DNA of 14,227 bases, taken from assembly GCA_019120115.1 (NCBI GenBank), contig DWVS01000319.1:1-14227 (forward strand). The letters are read 5' to 3'. The notes beneath the pieces were generated by a model. That model worked only from the letters and a program-made list of their open reading frames with translations. It searched no databases and was not told the origin of the DNA. This document shows, piece after piece, positions 5,526 to 13,357 of this stretch (the first letter of the stretch is position 1; every line of letters begins with the position of its first letter). This DNA comes from Eisenbergiella intestinigallinarum (GTDB lineage: Bacteria > Bacillota > Clostridia > Lachnospirales > Lachnospiraceae). The translations under genes were made by a program, and so were the position numbers.

Positions 5526-6938
5526 ATGCTCAGACAAAAGACAAAACACGTGAATGATTTCGGGAAGGACAGCGTCCCTTCTCTGGTTCTGCGGGTGTCC
5601 ATCCCGTTCATGTTCGCACAGTTTGTAAATGTGCTTTACAGTATTGTAGACCGCATCTATGTGGGAAATATTCCGGAAATTGGTGCGATTTCTCTGGCCG
5701 GAGCAGGGGTCTGCGCTCCCATCATCACGCTGCTCTCCTCCTTCGCCACGCTGGTGGGAATCGGCGGTTCGATTCTTTTTTCCATGCGTCTGGGTCAGGG
5801 AGATAAAAAAGAGGCGGAACGCATCCTGGGTAACTGCTTCAGCCTGCTGCTCATTCTGTCCGCCGTGCTCACCGTCCTGTTCCTTCTCACCAAGGATCTG
5901 CTGCTTCGCTGGTTCGGAGCGAGTGATGCTTCCTTCCCCTATGCGGATACCTATCTAACCATTTATACCTGCGGCACCTTTTTCGCCCTGCTTTCCATGG
6001 GGATGAATTATTTTATCACCGCGCAGGGCCATCCCATGCTGGGCATGGTGACCACGCTCATCGGCGCCATCGTCAATATCATTCTGGATCCGGTTTTCAT
6101 TTTCCTGTTCCACATGAATATCGCCGGCGCTGCCGTCGCAACCGTGCTGGCGCAGCTCTCCTCCTGCATCTTCGTGCTCTGCGTGCTGAGAAGCGGGAAA
6201 ATGAGCATCCCGCTTCATCTCAAAAAACCGGAACGTCAGCTCGCTGGACGGATCTTTGCGCTCGGCTTTTCCCCCTTCCTGATCCTGGCAACGGACAGCG
6301 TCATCATCATCGCCATGAATGCGGTCCTTCAGTATCACGGCGGCCCGGGCTACGGGGATACGCTGATCACCTGTGCCACCATCGTTCAGAGTTACATGCT
6401 TCTGATCACCTCGCCCATGCTGGGCATCACAGGCGGCTCCCAGCCGCTCATCAGCTATAACTACGGAGCGGGAAATCAGGCGCGCATCCGGCGGATCGTC
6501 CTCTGCGTGCTTCTTCTCTGCATCGGCTTCACCACCGTCATGTTCCTGATTTCCCGCTTTCTTCCTTCCGCCTTTGCAGGCATTTTCACGGACAATCCGG
6601 ATTATATTGAGCTGTCTGTCTGGGGGATCCGGGCGTTCACACTGATGATCATCCCGCTCTCCTTCCAGTACACCTTCGTGGATTCCCTGACCGCCCTGGG
6701 ACTGACCAGGCTTTCCCTTTCCCTGTCCCTCTTCCGGAAATGCCTCTATTTTTCCGCTACCTGCCTGCTGCCCTTTGCCTTCGGCGCAGCCAGCGCCTTC
6801 TATGCGGAGCCCGTGGCGGACGGCATCAGCTTCCTGATATCCACCGCTTCCTGGCTGGTTGTATATCAGCGTTTCCTGAAAAAACCGGGAGATCTTTCCA
6901 AAATCGCCCTGGGAAGGAAGGAATCGGCGGCGGCTTAA
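5526..6938 (+). CDS. MATE family efflux transporter (MepA/NorM-like)
   Basis: The 470-residue polytopic membrane protein is expected to export cationic drugs or metabolites using a sodium or proton gradient. The sequence shows about twelve hydrophobic segments in two halves, with the typical opening VLRVSIPFMFAQFVNVLYSIVDRIYVG, the loop FSMRLGQGDKKEAERILGN after the second helix, and the mid-protein segment GITGGSQPLISYNYGAGNQ, which repeats the first-half pattern after the internal duplication. The length fits the family (about 450-480). The frame is open far upstream because it runs antisense through ecfA1, but the ATG at 5526 is chosen for the family N-terminus and an AAAGGA 12 bases before it. 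It is the only complete rightward gene, divergent from ecfA1 and convergent with the carbohydrate operon. The substrate cannot be told. Confidence 0.92.
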   Translation: MLRQKTKHVNDFGKDSVPSLVLRVSIPFMFAQFVNVLYSIVDRIYVGNIPEIGAISLAGAGVCAPIITLLSSFATLVGIGGSILFSMRLGQGDKKEAERILGNCFSLLLILSAVLTVLFLLTKDLLLRWFGASDASFPYADTYLTIYTCGTFFALLSMGMNYFITAQGHPMLGMVTTLIGAIVNIILDPVFIFLFHMNIAGAAVATVLAQLSSCIFVLCVLRSGKMSIPLHLKKPERQLAGRIFALGFSPFLILATDSVIIIAMNAVLQYHGGPGYGDTLITCATIVQSYMLLITSPMLGITGGSQPLISYNYGAGNQARIRRIVLCVLLLCIGFTTVMFLISRFLPSAFAGIFTDNPDYIELSVWGIRAFTLMIIPLSFQYTFVDSLTALGLTRLSLSLSLFRKCLYFSATCLLPFAFGAASAFYAEPVADGISFLISTASWLVVYQRFLKKPGDLSKIALGRKESAAA

Positions 6939-6955
6939 TCCCTGCTTTCCCTCAT

Positions 6956-6985
6956 CGGCACGAACCAACGGTTCGTGCCGTTTTT
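6956..6985 (+). terminator. Rho-independent terminator of the MATE gene
   Basis: An 11-bp perfect stem (CGGCACGAACC with GGTTCGTGCCG) with an AAC loop is followed by five T residues, 17 bases after the MATE stop. On the opposite strand no T tract follows, so it probably does not serve the leftward operon ending at 7017. Confidence 0.93.
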
Positions 6986-7016
6986 CGTTCATGCTGCCTT
7001 CCGTTCTCCGATAAGT

Positions 7017-7853
7017 TTACGCCTCATCCCACAGTTTCTGGATATGCTCTCTCGCTGAAACGGCATTTTCCGGCACGGTATTCTCCAGAGTCGCATGAAT
7101 GAAGGGCTTATCGTACTTCATGAAACGAACCAGCTCATCATATTCCATCTGTCCCTGTCCGACGGCCAGTTCTTCCACCTCGCCGTTCTTTATGGCAAAA
7201 TCCTTCAGATGGACTACCGCAACATCCTCTCCCAGAACGTCGATGGCTTCCTTGATCACATCATGATAACCGGCAATGTTGGTCTTGTCCAGCAGATTGA
7301 CCGGATCCAGGATGATCTGGAGATTGGGAGACTGAATGGCGTCCAGCACTTTTCTGGCCCGATGTACGTCATACACGATATGACGGATGACCGGTTCGAT
7401 GGCAACGATCACTCCCATGTGCTCCGCATACTCCACTACCCTGTCCAGATTTCTGGTAAAGGTGGTCAGCGCTTCCTCCGTCCGGCTGTTTGGATCGATC
7501 GCGTACTGCTCGTTGGGAGTTCCCGTCTCCGTACCCACCACACCGGCTCCCAGCTGGGAAGCAAAACGGATCTGCGCCTTATAGGTTGCAATGGCCTCCT
7601 CCAGCTGTTTCTGATTGGGATTTGCCAGGTTCAGATAACAGCCCAGCACCGCGACGTCCAGATCGTTCGCCGCAAACAGCTTCCTCAGATACATGGCAAA
7701 GCCCGGCGTGAGCGTGCCGTTCGTGATCGGAAAATCCTCGATCACCTTTCCCAGCGCCACATGCGCACAGGAAAAGCCCTGTGCCCTCGTTTCAGCCAGC
7801 CGCTGGGGCAGCGGCTGTACCTTTGTGTCATGCAAACGAATTCCTACCTGCAT
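7017..7853 (-). CDS. Sugar phosphate isomerase/epimerase-like TIM-barrel protein
   Basis: The 278-residue protein belongs to the xylose-isomerase-like TIM-barrel superfamily (AP endonuclease 2 family), whose members isomerise or epimerise sugars and related polyols with a divalent metal. The probable metal ligands follow the family order at the strand ends: E153 in VAIEPV, D183 in IILDPVNLL, H215 in VVHLKDF and E257 in HATLEN. The ATG at 7853 is chosen because GGAGG lies five bases upstream; the frame is open to a TTG at 7922. It is the last gene of the leftward operon, about 130 bases after the GH112 gene, an unusually wide gap for this operon. In context it could act on galactose, rhamnose or a derivative released by the upstream enzymes, but the substrate is unknown. 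Confidence 0.85.
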   Translation of the reverse strand: MQVGIRLHDTKVQPLPQRLAETRAQGFSCAHVALGKVIEDFPITNGTLTPGFAMYLRKLFAANDLDVAVLGCYLNLANPNQKQLEEAIATYKAQIRFASQLGAGVVGTETGTPNEQYAIDPNSRTEEALTTFTRNLDRVVEYAEHMGVIVAIEPVIRHIVYDVHRARKVLDAIQSPNLQIILDPVNLLDKTNIAGYHDVIKEAIDVLGEDVAVVHLKDFAIKNGEVEELAVGQGQMEYDELVRFMKYDKPFIHATLENTVPENAVSAREHIQKLWDEA

Positions 7854-7874
7854 TTTTTCCTCCATTCCTGTCTG

Positions 7875-7908
7875 AAAAAAGAAGGACATCCTTAAGCGAA
7901 CATCCTTC
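7875..7908 (-). terminator. Weak terminator- or attenuator-like hairpin upstream of the isomerase gene
   Basis: On the minus strand GAAGGA (7908-7903) can pair with TCCTTC (7886-7881), followed at once by six T residues. The stem is only six pairs with a 16-base loop, so it is a weak signal. It lies in the leader of the last operon gene and might reduce readthrough from GH112. Confidence 0.35.
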
Positions 7909-7931
7909 TCTTTTCCTGTCAAGCTTCTCTT

Positions 7932-7956
7932 TCACACCATCCTGATTCCGGTGTGA
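7932..7956. promoter_or_regulatory. Inverted repeat TCACACC-N11-GGTGTGA between GH112 and the isomerase gene
   Basis: Two perfect 7-bp arms flank 11 bases in the gap after the GH112 stop. It could be an operator or an RNA hairpin, for example a processing or stabilising element. No T tract follows in either direction, so it is not a classic terminator. Confidence 0.4.
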
Positions 7957-7980
7957 TTCACTGCTTCTATTTTATTCTAT

Positions 7981-10161
7981 TTATCCTTCTACCGCAAGCA
8001 TTTTGGTCGCATAGGCTTCCAGAGAAATCTCCACACGTCCGTTCTTCGTCTGTACGCCGGTCGTCTGCGGCTGATCGCTGTTGTTGATCACAACCAGCTG
8101 GCCGCTTCCCGGATAATATGCGCACTCCGTATAGATATTGTCGGTCAGATACAGATCATTCTCCAGCTCTCCGCCCGCCATACGGATCAGGTTCAGCAGC
8201 ATTCTGGTGTTCTCAATGGTCTTTTCAAAGGAGGCCAGATAAATGCCGTATCCCTTCCCGAAACGGTTCACGGTAAGGGTGGGAACGGTTCCGTCCGCAG
8301 CGAGCACCTTCGCCTTTCCGTCGGTCAGATAAGGCACGCCCTTTCTGTAGTCGCCGGTTTTTTTCACGAAGCTTCCTTCCGGCATGAGCTTCTCGTCCTG
8401 TTGTACCTCAAAGAACCATTTCCCATGGCAGAGCTTCGCGCCGGTGTCCTCGTCCACGCCCAGCACGTTCGCCATGCGGAAGAAGCTGTCATAGCCTTCC
8501 ACTGCGGACGGCTCGTTCACACCGATGAAGGTGCCGCCTTCATACACGAAGCGGGTGAGCTTTTCCAGCACTTCCGCGTCCTTCCAGGCATCTCCGCCGC
8601 TCCAGGCGCTTCCCGCAAAGCCTGCGTTGATCACCACATCCACATCGGCAAGCGCGCCGTTCTTCACATCCTCAAAGCTGATGAAGCGCACATCCACCGG
8701 CAGGCCGGACAGGGCCTCGTTGATGTGGATCAGGTCGTTCATATAAGTCTCATGGAAATGTCCGGACAGGGTCCAGGAGCGCAGCTTTCCCCAGTAGTGC
8801 AGCACCGCAACCTTCGTGCGGATGCTGTAGGGCGCGCCCTCTCCGTGAAAGCCCAGAATGGTGCGGAACTCATCGGCCACCTGCTCGATGTAGTCACAGA
8901 AATCCGGGAAATCCTGTACCAGATGCAGGTATCCGCCCAGGCCGATTCTCTGCACGGGCTCACGCAGCAGCGCGCGGCGCACGCTGTTCCAGTATTTCTT
9001 TGCCTCCAGCGTGGGATCTCCGCCCTCCATGAATGTGGGCGCTCCGCCCAGGCCCACAGGGAACAGGTAAGGATGCAGGCGCAGCTCATGGGTATCCACC
9101 TTTACACCGGCGCACAGCCTCGCCTCATAGCCGGAAAATACACACTTGATCAGACCGTCAAAGCCGAACTCCTGGAATCTTCCGTTATAGGGCTCGATTC
9201 CCACCCAGCTGTCGTCATAGAACACATAGGCTTTTTTTCCGTAGGAATGCACCATATCCACCAGCTGTCTGCCGAAGGAAATGACGAAATCATTGATGAA
9301 TTCCATCCAGTCCGCCTTCCGTTTATTTCCCGGCATATGGGTCACATGCAGCTTTCCCTGGTTGATGAAGTCCTCGGCCGTCATGCGGTAACCGTATTTC
9401 TTTTCAAACTCATCCAGAGCCCGCTCGCTCACGGTGAAATCATAGGAGCCCCAGTCCGTAAACAGGTTGCGGCAGTTCTCATCGCTTCCCCAGATCCAGA
9501 CAAAATTGTAGAACATGGAGGTGAAGCGCACCACCGTGGTTGCCGGATGGGTTTCGCACCAGTTCTTCATCCAGCCCAGCAGATATTCCCTGGTTTCCGG
9601 ATACATGGGATCGATCTGCATCAGATGCTCCTTATCCCAGTTGTTGGTGGTGTGGTTGTACATGGAAATCTCTTCCCAGATCCGATAGGCCATGAAGCTG
9701 ACCGTATAGGTATGGAACGGCACAGGGGAAGCGATGGTAACGCATCCGTTTTCCGCATCATAGCTCCATCCCTCCGACGCAAGCTCTTCATCTGTGGTGC
9801 GGTCATATACCTGCCAGTAGGATCTGGCGTTTTCACCATCGTTCACGCGGAACTGCTCCTCAAAAAAGCCGTCCATCAGGCGGATGGAAAGCGGCCCCTC
9901 CGCCGCCGTCCTCGGAGCGGTCATCAGGAAGCACTGCTGCAGCTTGTCCTGATTCTGCCTTGCCCATTCATTATGGTCCCGGATGATACAAATGGTGGAA
10001 TAGATTCCGTAGCCCGCTTCCAGGATCTCATCGGAAAGGACGGTTCCATCGCTGTCACGGATCACGTCCGCCCCCCATTTCTCTGCCATTTCCAGAGTCA
10101 GCTTCTCATAGCCCGCTTCTCCCGGCAGAGTAAAACAACCTTTTTTCTTCTCAATACTCAT
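7981..10161 (-). CDS. GH112 galactoside phosphorylase, probably D-galactosyl-beta-1,4-L-rhamnose phosphorylase
   Basis: The 726-residue protein matches family GH112 along its length: N-terminal KGCFTLPGEAGYEKLTLEMA then KWGADVIRDSDGT, the central MYNHTTNNWDKEH and VVRFTSMFYNF, VFYDDSWVGIEPY, FMEGGDPTLEAKKYW and RIGLGGYLHL. D317 in YDDSWVG should be the general acid, by analogy with Asp313 of the Bifidobacterium enzyme. GH112 enzymes split beta-galactosides with phosphate to galactose 1-phosphate. Known specificities are galacto-N-biose/lacto-N-biose and galactosyl-beta-1,4-rhamnose. The neighbours here (GH105 and CE12, both acting on rhamnogalacturonan) favour the rhamnose-specific type; this is inference from context, since specificity residues were not compared. 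There is no signal peptide, so it is cytoplasmic. The ATG at 10161 follows GGAGA at 8 bases. The gene begins 45 bases after the CE12 stop. Confidence 0.9.
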   Translation of the reverse strand: MSIEKKKGCFTLPGEAGYEKLTLEMAEKWGADVIRDSDGTVLSDEILEAGYGIYSTICIIRDHNEWARQNQDKLQQCFLMTAPRTAAEGPLSIRLMDGFFEEQFRVNDGENARSYWQVYDRTTDEELASEGWSYDAENGCVTIASPVPFHTYTVSFMAYRIWEEISMYNHTTNNWDKEHLMQIDPMYPETREYLLGWMKNWCETHPATTVVRFTSMFYNFVWIWGSDENCRNLFTDWGSYDFTVSERALDEFEKKYGYRMTAEDFINQGKLHVTHMPGNKRKADWMEFINDFVISFGRQLVDMVHSYGKKAYVFYDDSWVGIEPYNGRFQEFGFDGLIKCVFSGYEARLCAGVKVDTHELRLHPYLFPVGLGGAPTFMEGGDPTLEAKKYWNSVRRALLREPVQRIGLGGYLHLVQDFPDFCDYIEQVADEFRTILGFHGEGAPYSIRTKVAVLHYWGKLRSWTLSGHFHETYMNDLIHINEALSGLPVDVRFISFEDVKNGALADVDVVINAGFAGSAWSGGDAWKDAEVLEKLTRFVYEGGTFIGVNEPSAVEGYDSFFRMANVLGVDEDTGAKLCHGKWFFEVQQDEKLMPEGSFVKKTGDYRKGVPYLTDGKAKVLAADGTVPTLTVNRFGKGYGIYLASFEKTIENTRMLLNLIRMAGGELENDLYLTDNIYTECAYYPGSGQLVVINNSDQPQTTGVQTKNGRVEISLEAYATKMLAVEG

Positions 10162-10206
10162 ATTCTGTCTCCATTATCCTTTTGAACAAAAAACAGCCAC
10201 ACCATT

Positions 10207-12036
10207 TCAAAGCGCCAGCCTCCGGACCATTCCGGCAGCTTCCTTTCGCTTCACCGGCCCGTTCAGCGCCGTATTTTCATCGATCAGGCCGAGCGCCGCG
10301 CTCTCCCGCACCGCCCTTCTGGCAAAATCAGGGGCCTGCCCCTGTGTGGAAATGTCCTCTTCCTGCGTACCCATTCTTCCGCGAAAGCCGTTCATCAGCA
10401 TGGCAAGGAACTCCGCCATCGTGATCTCCGCGTCCGGAAGGAATTTCCCTCCTTCCGTCATTTCCGGCGGAATCAGGCCGTTCTGCCAGGCGCATTCCAC
10501 CGCGCCCGCATACCATTCATGGCCGATCACATCATCGAACATGTCATTATAGACATTGGTCGGGAAAAATTTCAACGCCTGAATCATCATGGGAAGCGCT
10601 TCCGCCCGTGTCAGCATATCCTCCGGCCTTTCCAGATCGTTGAAAAGCACCTCCGCAGCCGGGGCGGTCTTTCCCTTCATCTCTTCCGGAATCTCCGGCA
10701 CGCGGCAGTCATTTCCCGGCTCCCAGTATCCGAAGCCTCCTCTGCGGATGAAGGACGCAAGCTTTTCATAAGCCGCGACGCTTCCCTCATCGGCCACCTC
10801 CGGTTCTCCGTCCAGGCCCGTCCTTCCAACGAATCCGGCAAGTCCCTGCGCCACCCAGCCGGCCGCCTGATAGGCGCCGTAATCATTGCTGTGGGTGAAA
10901 TCATTGGGATAGAACCACTGCTTTGCCGCTTCCAGCCCTTTTACCAGCACAAAATTCCTGCTCGCCGCATGCAGGTCCACCACCGGAACCTTCCGTTCTG
11001 TGCCCAGACGTTTCACCGCCTGCGCATATTCCGCAAGCAGATCGTTATAGGTTCCGTCCAGCCCCTTCCAGGTATTCCGGGCGATGGGCGTCACCAGAAT
11101 CGGATAAGCCCCTTTCCCCCGGATCTCGGAAATATAGCGGTCCAGATTTTCCCGGTAGCCTTCTTCCGCCTTCAGATGGTCCAGCTTCTGGTCGTTATGG
11201 CCAAACTGAAGCAGCACATAATCGCCTGCCCTCAGTCTGTCATACAGAATCGCGTAATGTCCTTCCTCCCGGAAGCTTTCCGTGGTCAGCCCGGAATGGG
11301 CGTGATTGGATACCGCAATCCGGCCGTCCAGATAAGCGGAAAGCATCTGTCCCCAGCCGCTGTAACTTGCGCCCGGCGCGTATGGATATTCCGCGCTCTG
11401 ATCCGTCACCGTGGAATCCCCGGCGATATAGATTACAGGACACTCAACCGGTTCAATCTGAACTGCGGAAAGCGCCGCTCCCTTTCCGATGAGAGCGATA
11501 TCCACCGTGGTATCCGGATACATTTCCGTTTTCCCTCTGGGGACAATGGCAGAGACATTTACGATGCCTTCCACCATCTGACGCTGTCCATACTGCAGGG
11601 TCCCCTTCCAGGCGAGATGCCTTCTTCCCAGGAACAGAAAAACCTCCGTTTCCATTTCCGCACATCCGGTCAGGCTTACCTTGATCCGGTAATTGCCCTC
11701 CTTCTTCACATCTGCCTTAAAGAGAAGGGGAATCCGCCGTCCCGCGCTGTTGTATTCTTTACCGGAGCAGTCCGCAGTCAGGCATCCCTCCTCTTTCATT
11801 TCCAGCTGCGTAATGTCTTCCTCCTGATACCACCAGACCGGTTCAAAGCCGGAGTTCAGTTCCGGAAGACGCAGAAGCTCCTGCTCCCTCCGGTTTTTTT
11901 CCGTCACAAATCCCCAGCCCTGTTCCGCCGTCCAGGGAAGCGGCCGCGTTACGGCAATGACCGCCATTCCGGCCGGGAAACCGGACGAAATACCATCCGC
12001 TTCCCCGCTTCCAAGCCGAAAACACATTCCGTTCAT
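10207..12036 (-). CDS. Rhamnogalacturonan acetylesterase (CE12-type SGNH/GDSL hydrolase) with C-terminal SLH-like repeats
   Basis: The 609-residue protein should remove acetyl groups from galacturonate residues of rhamnogalacturonan oligosaccharides. Residues 1-195 form a beta-rich accessory part (opening FRLGSGEADG, then GWGF). The SGNH core runs from about 200 to 405: IYIAGDSTVTD with nucleophile S208, SGLTTESF with G249, FGHND (N281) and the catalytic DFTH pair D379/H382. After a linker, residues about 464-602 look like S-layer homology modules: LTRAEALPMM, FDDVIGHEWYAGAVECAWQNGLI, KFLPDAEITMAEFLAMLM and a final VKRKEAAGMVRRL. No signal peptide is visible at the N-terminus MNGMCFRLG, which is odd for a protein carrying wall-binding SLH-like modules. 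The start ATG directly abuts the GH105 stop (TAAATG), implying coupling. M4 is an alternative start. Confidence 0.9.
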   Translation of the reverse strand: MNGMCFRLGSGEADGISSGFPAGMAVIAVTRPLPWTAEQGWGFVTEKNRREQELLRLPELNSGFEPVWWYQEEDITQLEMKEEGCLTADCSGKEYNSAGRRIPLLFKADVKKEGNYRIKVSLTGCAEMETEVFLFLGRRHLAWKGTLQYGQRQMVEGIVNVSAIVPRGKTEMYPDTTVDIALIGKGAALSAVQIEPVECPVIYIAGDSTVTDQSAEYPYAPGASYSGWGQMLSAYLDGRIAVSNHAHSGLTTESFREEGHYAILYDRLRAGDYVLLQFGHNDQKLDHLKAEEGYRENLDRYISEIRGKGAYPILVTPIARNTWKGLDGTYNDLLAEYAQAVKRLGTERKVPVVDLHAASRNFVLVKGLEAAKQWFYPNDFTHSNDYGAYQAAGWVAQGLAGFVGRTGLDGEPEVADEGSVAAYEKLASFIRRGGFGYWEPGNDCRVPEIPEEMKGKTAPAAEVLFNDLERPEDMLTRAEALPMMIQALKFFPTNVYNDMFDDVIGHEWYAGAVECAWQNGLIPPEMTEGGKFLPDAEITMAEFLAMLMNGFRGRMGTQEEDISTQGQAPDFARRAVRESAALGLIDENTALNGPVKRKEAAGMVRRLAL

Positions 12037-13089
12037 TTACAGCGCACCATCCTTCTCGATCTGGTCGGATACCAGCAGTTTGGAGAAAAAGGCAAGCGCA
12101 AGTCCCTGTCCCCAGCCCTGAATCCAGTCTCTGCTGATGCTGCGGTATCCCTCGATATCCTTCATGACCGCAGTGCCGCCGGATACGTTCATCACCTTGC
12201 CATCCTCACTGACATTGGCGAGAAGGCCTTTGATGGACTTATTGATATATTTGGAATGAAGCGGATTGCCTCTCTCCAGCATGGCTGCCGCGATTCCTGC
12301 GGAAGCGGAAATTTCCTCATAGGATTCCGGATCATCCAGGACCGTTCTCCAGAGACCGTTTTCCGTCTGCAGAACCTTCAGCGCGGAAAGCTGCTCATTG
12401 AGGGAGCCGGCCACATCCATGTACCTGGGATACAGATAGCATTCCGGAAGCCTTCCTCCCACCTGGGACATGGTGTAGGCTGCCCACGCGTTTGCCCTTC
12501 CCCAGTAAATGCCGGACATATGGTCCTTCGTAATGTTATTGTAACCATGATAATACAGGCCGTTTCCGGGATTCTGCAGATACTTGATGTGCCAGTACCA
12601 CTGGTTCAGCGCATCGTTGATCATGTCCTCATCCTTCAGCTTCACGCCCACACGAAGCAGAACGAAGGCCGCCATGAACAGCGTGTCCGCCCATGCCTGT
12701 TCCGGGAAGTCATTGTTGGCGGATACCGTATGCTGAAGCACATGGTCGCCGAACCGAAGCGCATCGTTTCTGATGTAGTCAACCTTGCTCATCAGGATAT
12801 CCCAATAGCGCTGTTCCCCGGTCGCCTCATACAGGGTGATCAGGCAGTGGCCCATGGCGCAGGCGTTCACCGTCCATACCTTCGGGAGCCCCAGATCGAT
12901 CAGTTCGTCCACCCTGTCCTTTAAAAGCTTCAGGTACTCTTCCTTTCCCGTCTTTTCATAAGCCTCGCTGACACCGTAATAGGCGACGCCGCAGGGCCAG
13001 TCCCAGGTCAGGTCCATATTCATGGTTTTATGTACGATGCGGTCAATCACATCCTCGATTTGTTTCTTGTCATACTCAAGCTTCAGCAT
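12037..13089 (-). CDS. GH105 unsaturated rhamnogalacturonyl hydrolase (YteR/YesR-like)
   Basis: The 350-residue (alpha/alpha)6-barrel enzyme hydrates and removes the 4,5-unsaturated galacturonyl residue that rhamnogalacturonan lyases leave at the non-reducing end of oligosaccharides. Family landmarks: WDWPCGVAYYG near the N-terminus, the catalytic aspartate D135 in QAWADTLFMAA (corresponding to Asp143 of Bacillus YteR), LYYHGYN with H181, and GIYWGRANAWAAY at 194-206. The frame is open to 13167, but the ATG at 13089 is chosen because GGAGG lies four bases upstream and the product then starts at the family N-terminus; no signal peptide is seen with either start, which suggests cytoplasmic action on imported substrate. 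It directly precedes the CE12 gene with no gap. Confidence 0.94.
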   Translation of the reverse strand: MLKLEYDKKQIEDVIDRIVHKTMNMDLTWDWPCGVAYYGVSEAYEKTGKEEYLKLLKDRVDELIDLGLPKVWTVNACAMGHCLITLYEATGEQRYWDILMSKVDYIRNDALRFGDHVLQHTVSANNDFPEQAWADTLFMAAFVLLRVGVKLKDEDMINDALNQWYWHIKYLQNPGNGLYYHGYNNITKDHMSGIYWGRANAWAAYTMSQVGGRLPECYLYPRYMDVAGSLNEQLSALKVLQTENGLWRTVLDDPESYEEISASAGIAAAMLERGNPLHSKYINKSIKGLLANVSEDGKVMNVSGGTAVMKDIEGYRSISRDWIQGWGQGLALAFFSKLLVSDQIEKDGAL

Positions 13090-13245
13090 ACTTCCTCCAT
13101 TCCGCCCCTCATCGCAAAGGAAAGGGCCTGTTTTTTTCATCATACCGTTCTGCTGTCTATCCTGCAATAATCATTTTCCAATCGGAATACTCCGTTCTTT
13201 TCCTGGTATCCGGCTGTGCTCATCCGCCCGTTTTTGCTTTTTAGA

Positions 13246-13275
13246 AAGGCCTCCCAACCAAAGCCGGGGGGCCTT
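13246..13275 (-). terminator. GC-rich hairpin in the gap between the solute-binding protein gene and GH105
   Basis: AAGGCCTCCC and GGGGGGCCTT (10-base arms with one wobble or mismatch, 10-base loop) lie about 80 bases after the solute-binding-protein stop. In the leftward direction no T tract follows beyond CCTTTCT, so it is at best a partial terminator or an mRNA 3' stabiliser that would give more binding protein than enzyme. The rest of this 268-base gap shows no gene and no convincing promoter. Confidence 0.4.
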
Positions 13276-13357
13276 CTCACTCTGTGATGTTCCCGGTCGG
13301 CCTGCTCCGGCAGTCAGCCGCCTGAAAGGGATCGGGAAATATTATGATGCTTACAGC

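Noticed and set aside
7917..7922. Perfect TTGACA (minus strand) as a -35 box for the isomerase gene
   Set aside because: No acceptable -10 element lies 16-18 bases downstream (TCGCTT at the right distance), so a promoter is not supported.
7981..10161. Lacto-N-biose/galacto-N-biose phosphorylase as the name for the GH112 gene
   Set aside because: The family is the same, but no other host-glycan genes are present and all neighbours act on rhamnogalacturonan, so the rhamnose-specific type is preferred, though not proved.
10519..12924. An 801-codon rightward open frame antisense to the CE12 and GH105 genes
   Set aside because: It is a shadow of two well-supported genes on the minus strand, shows no recognisable domain and has low-quality composition.
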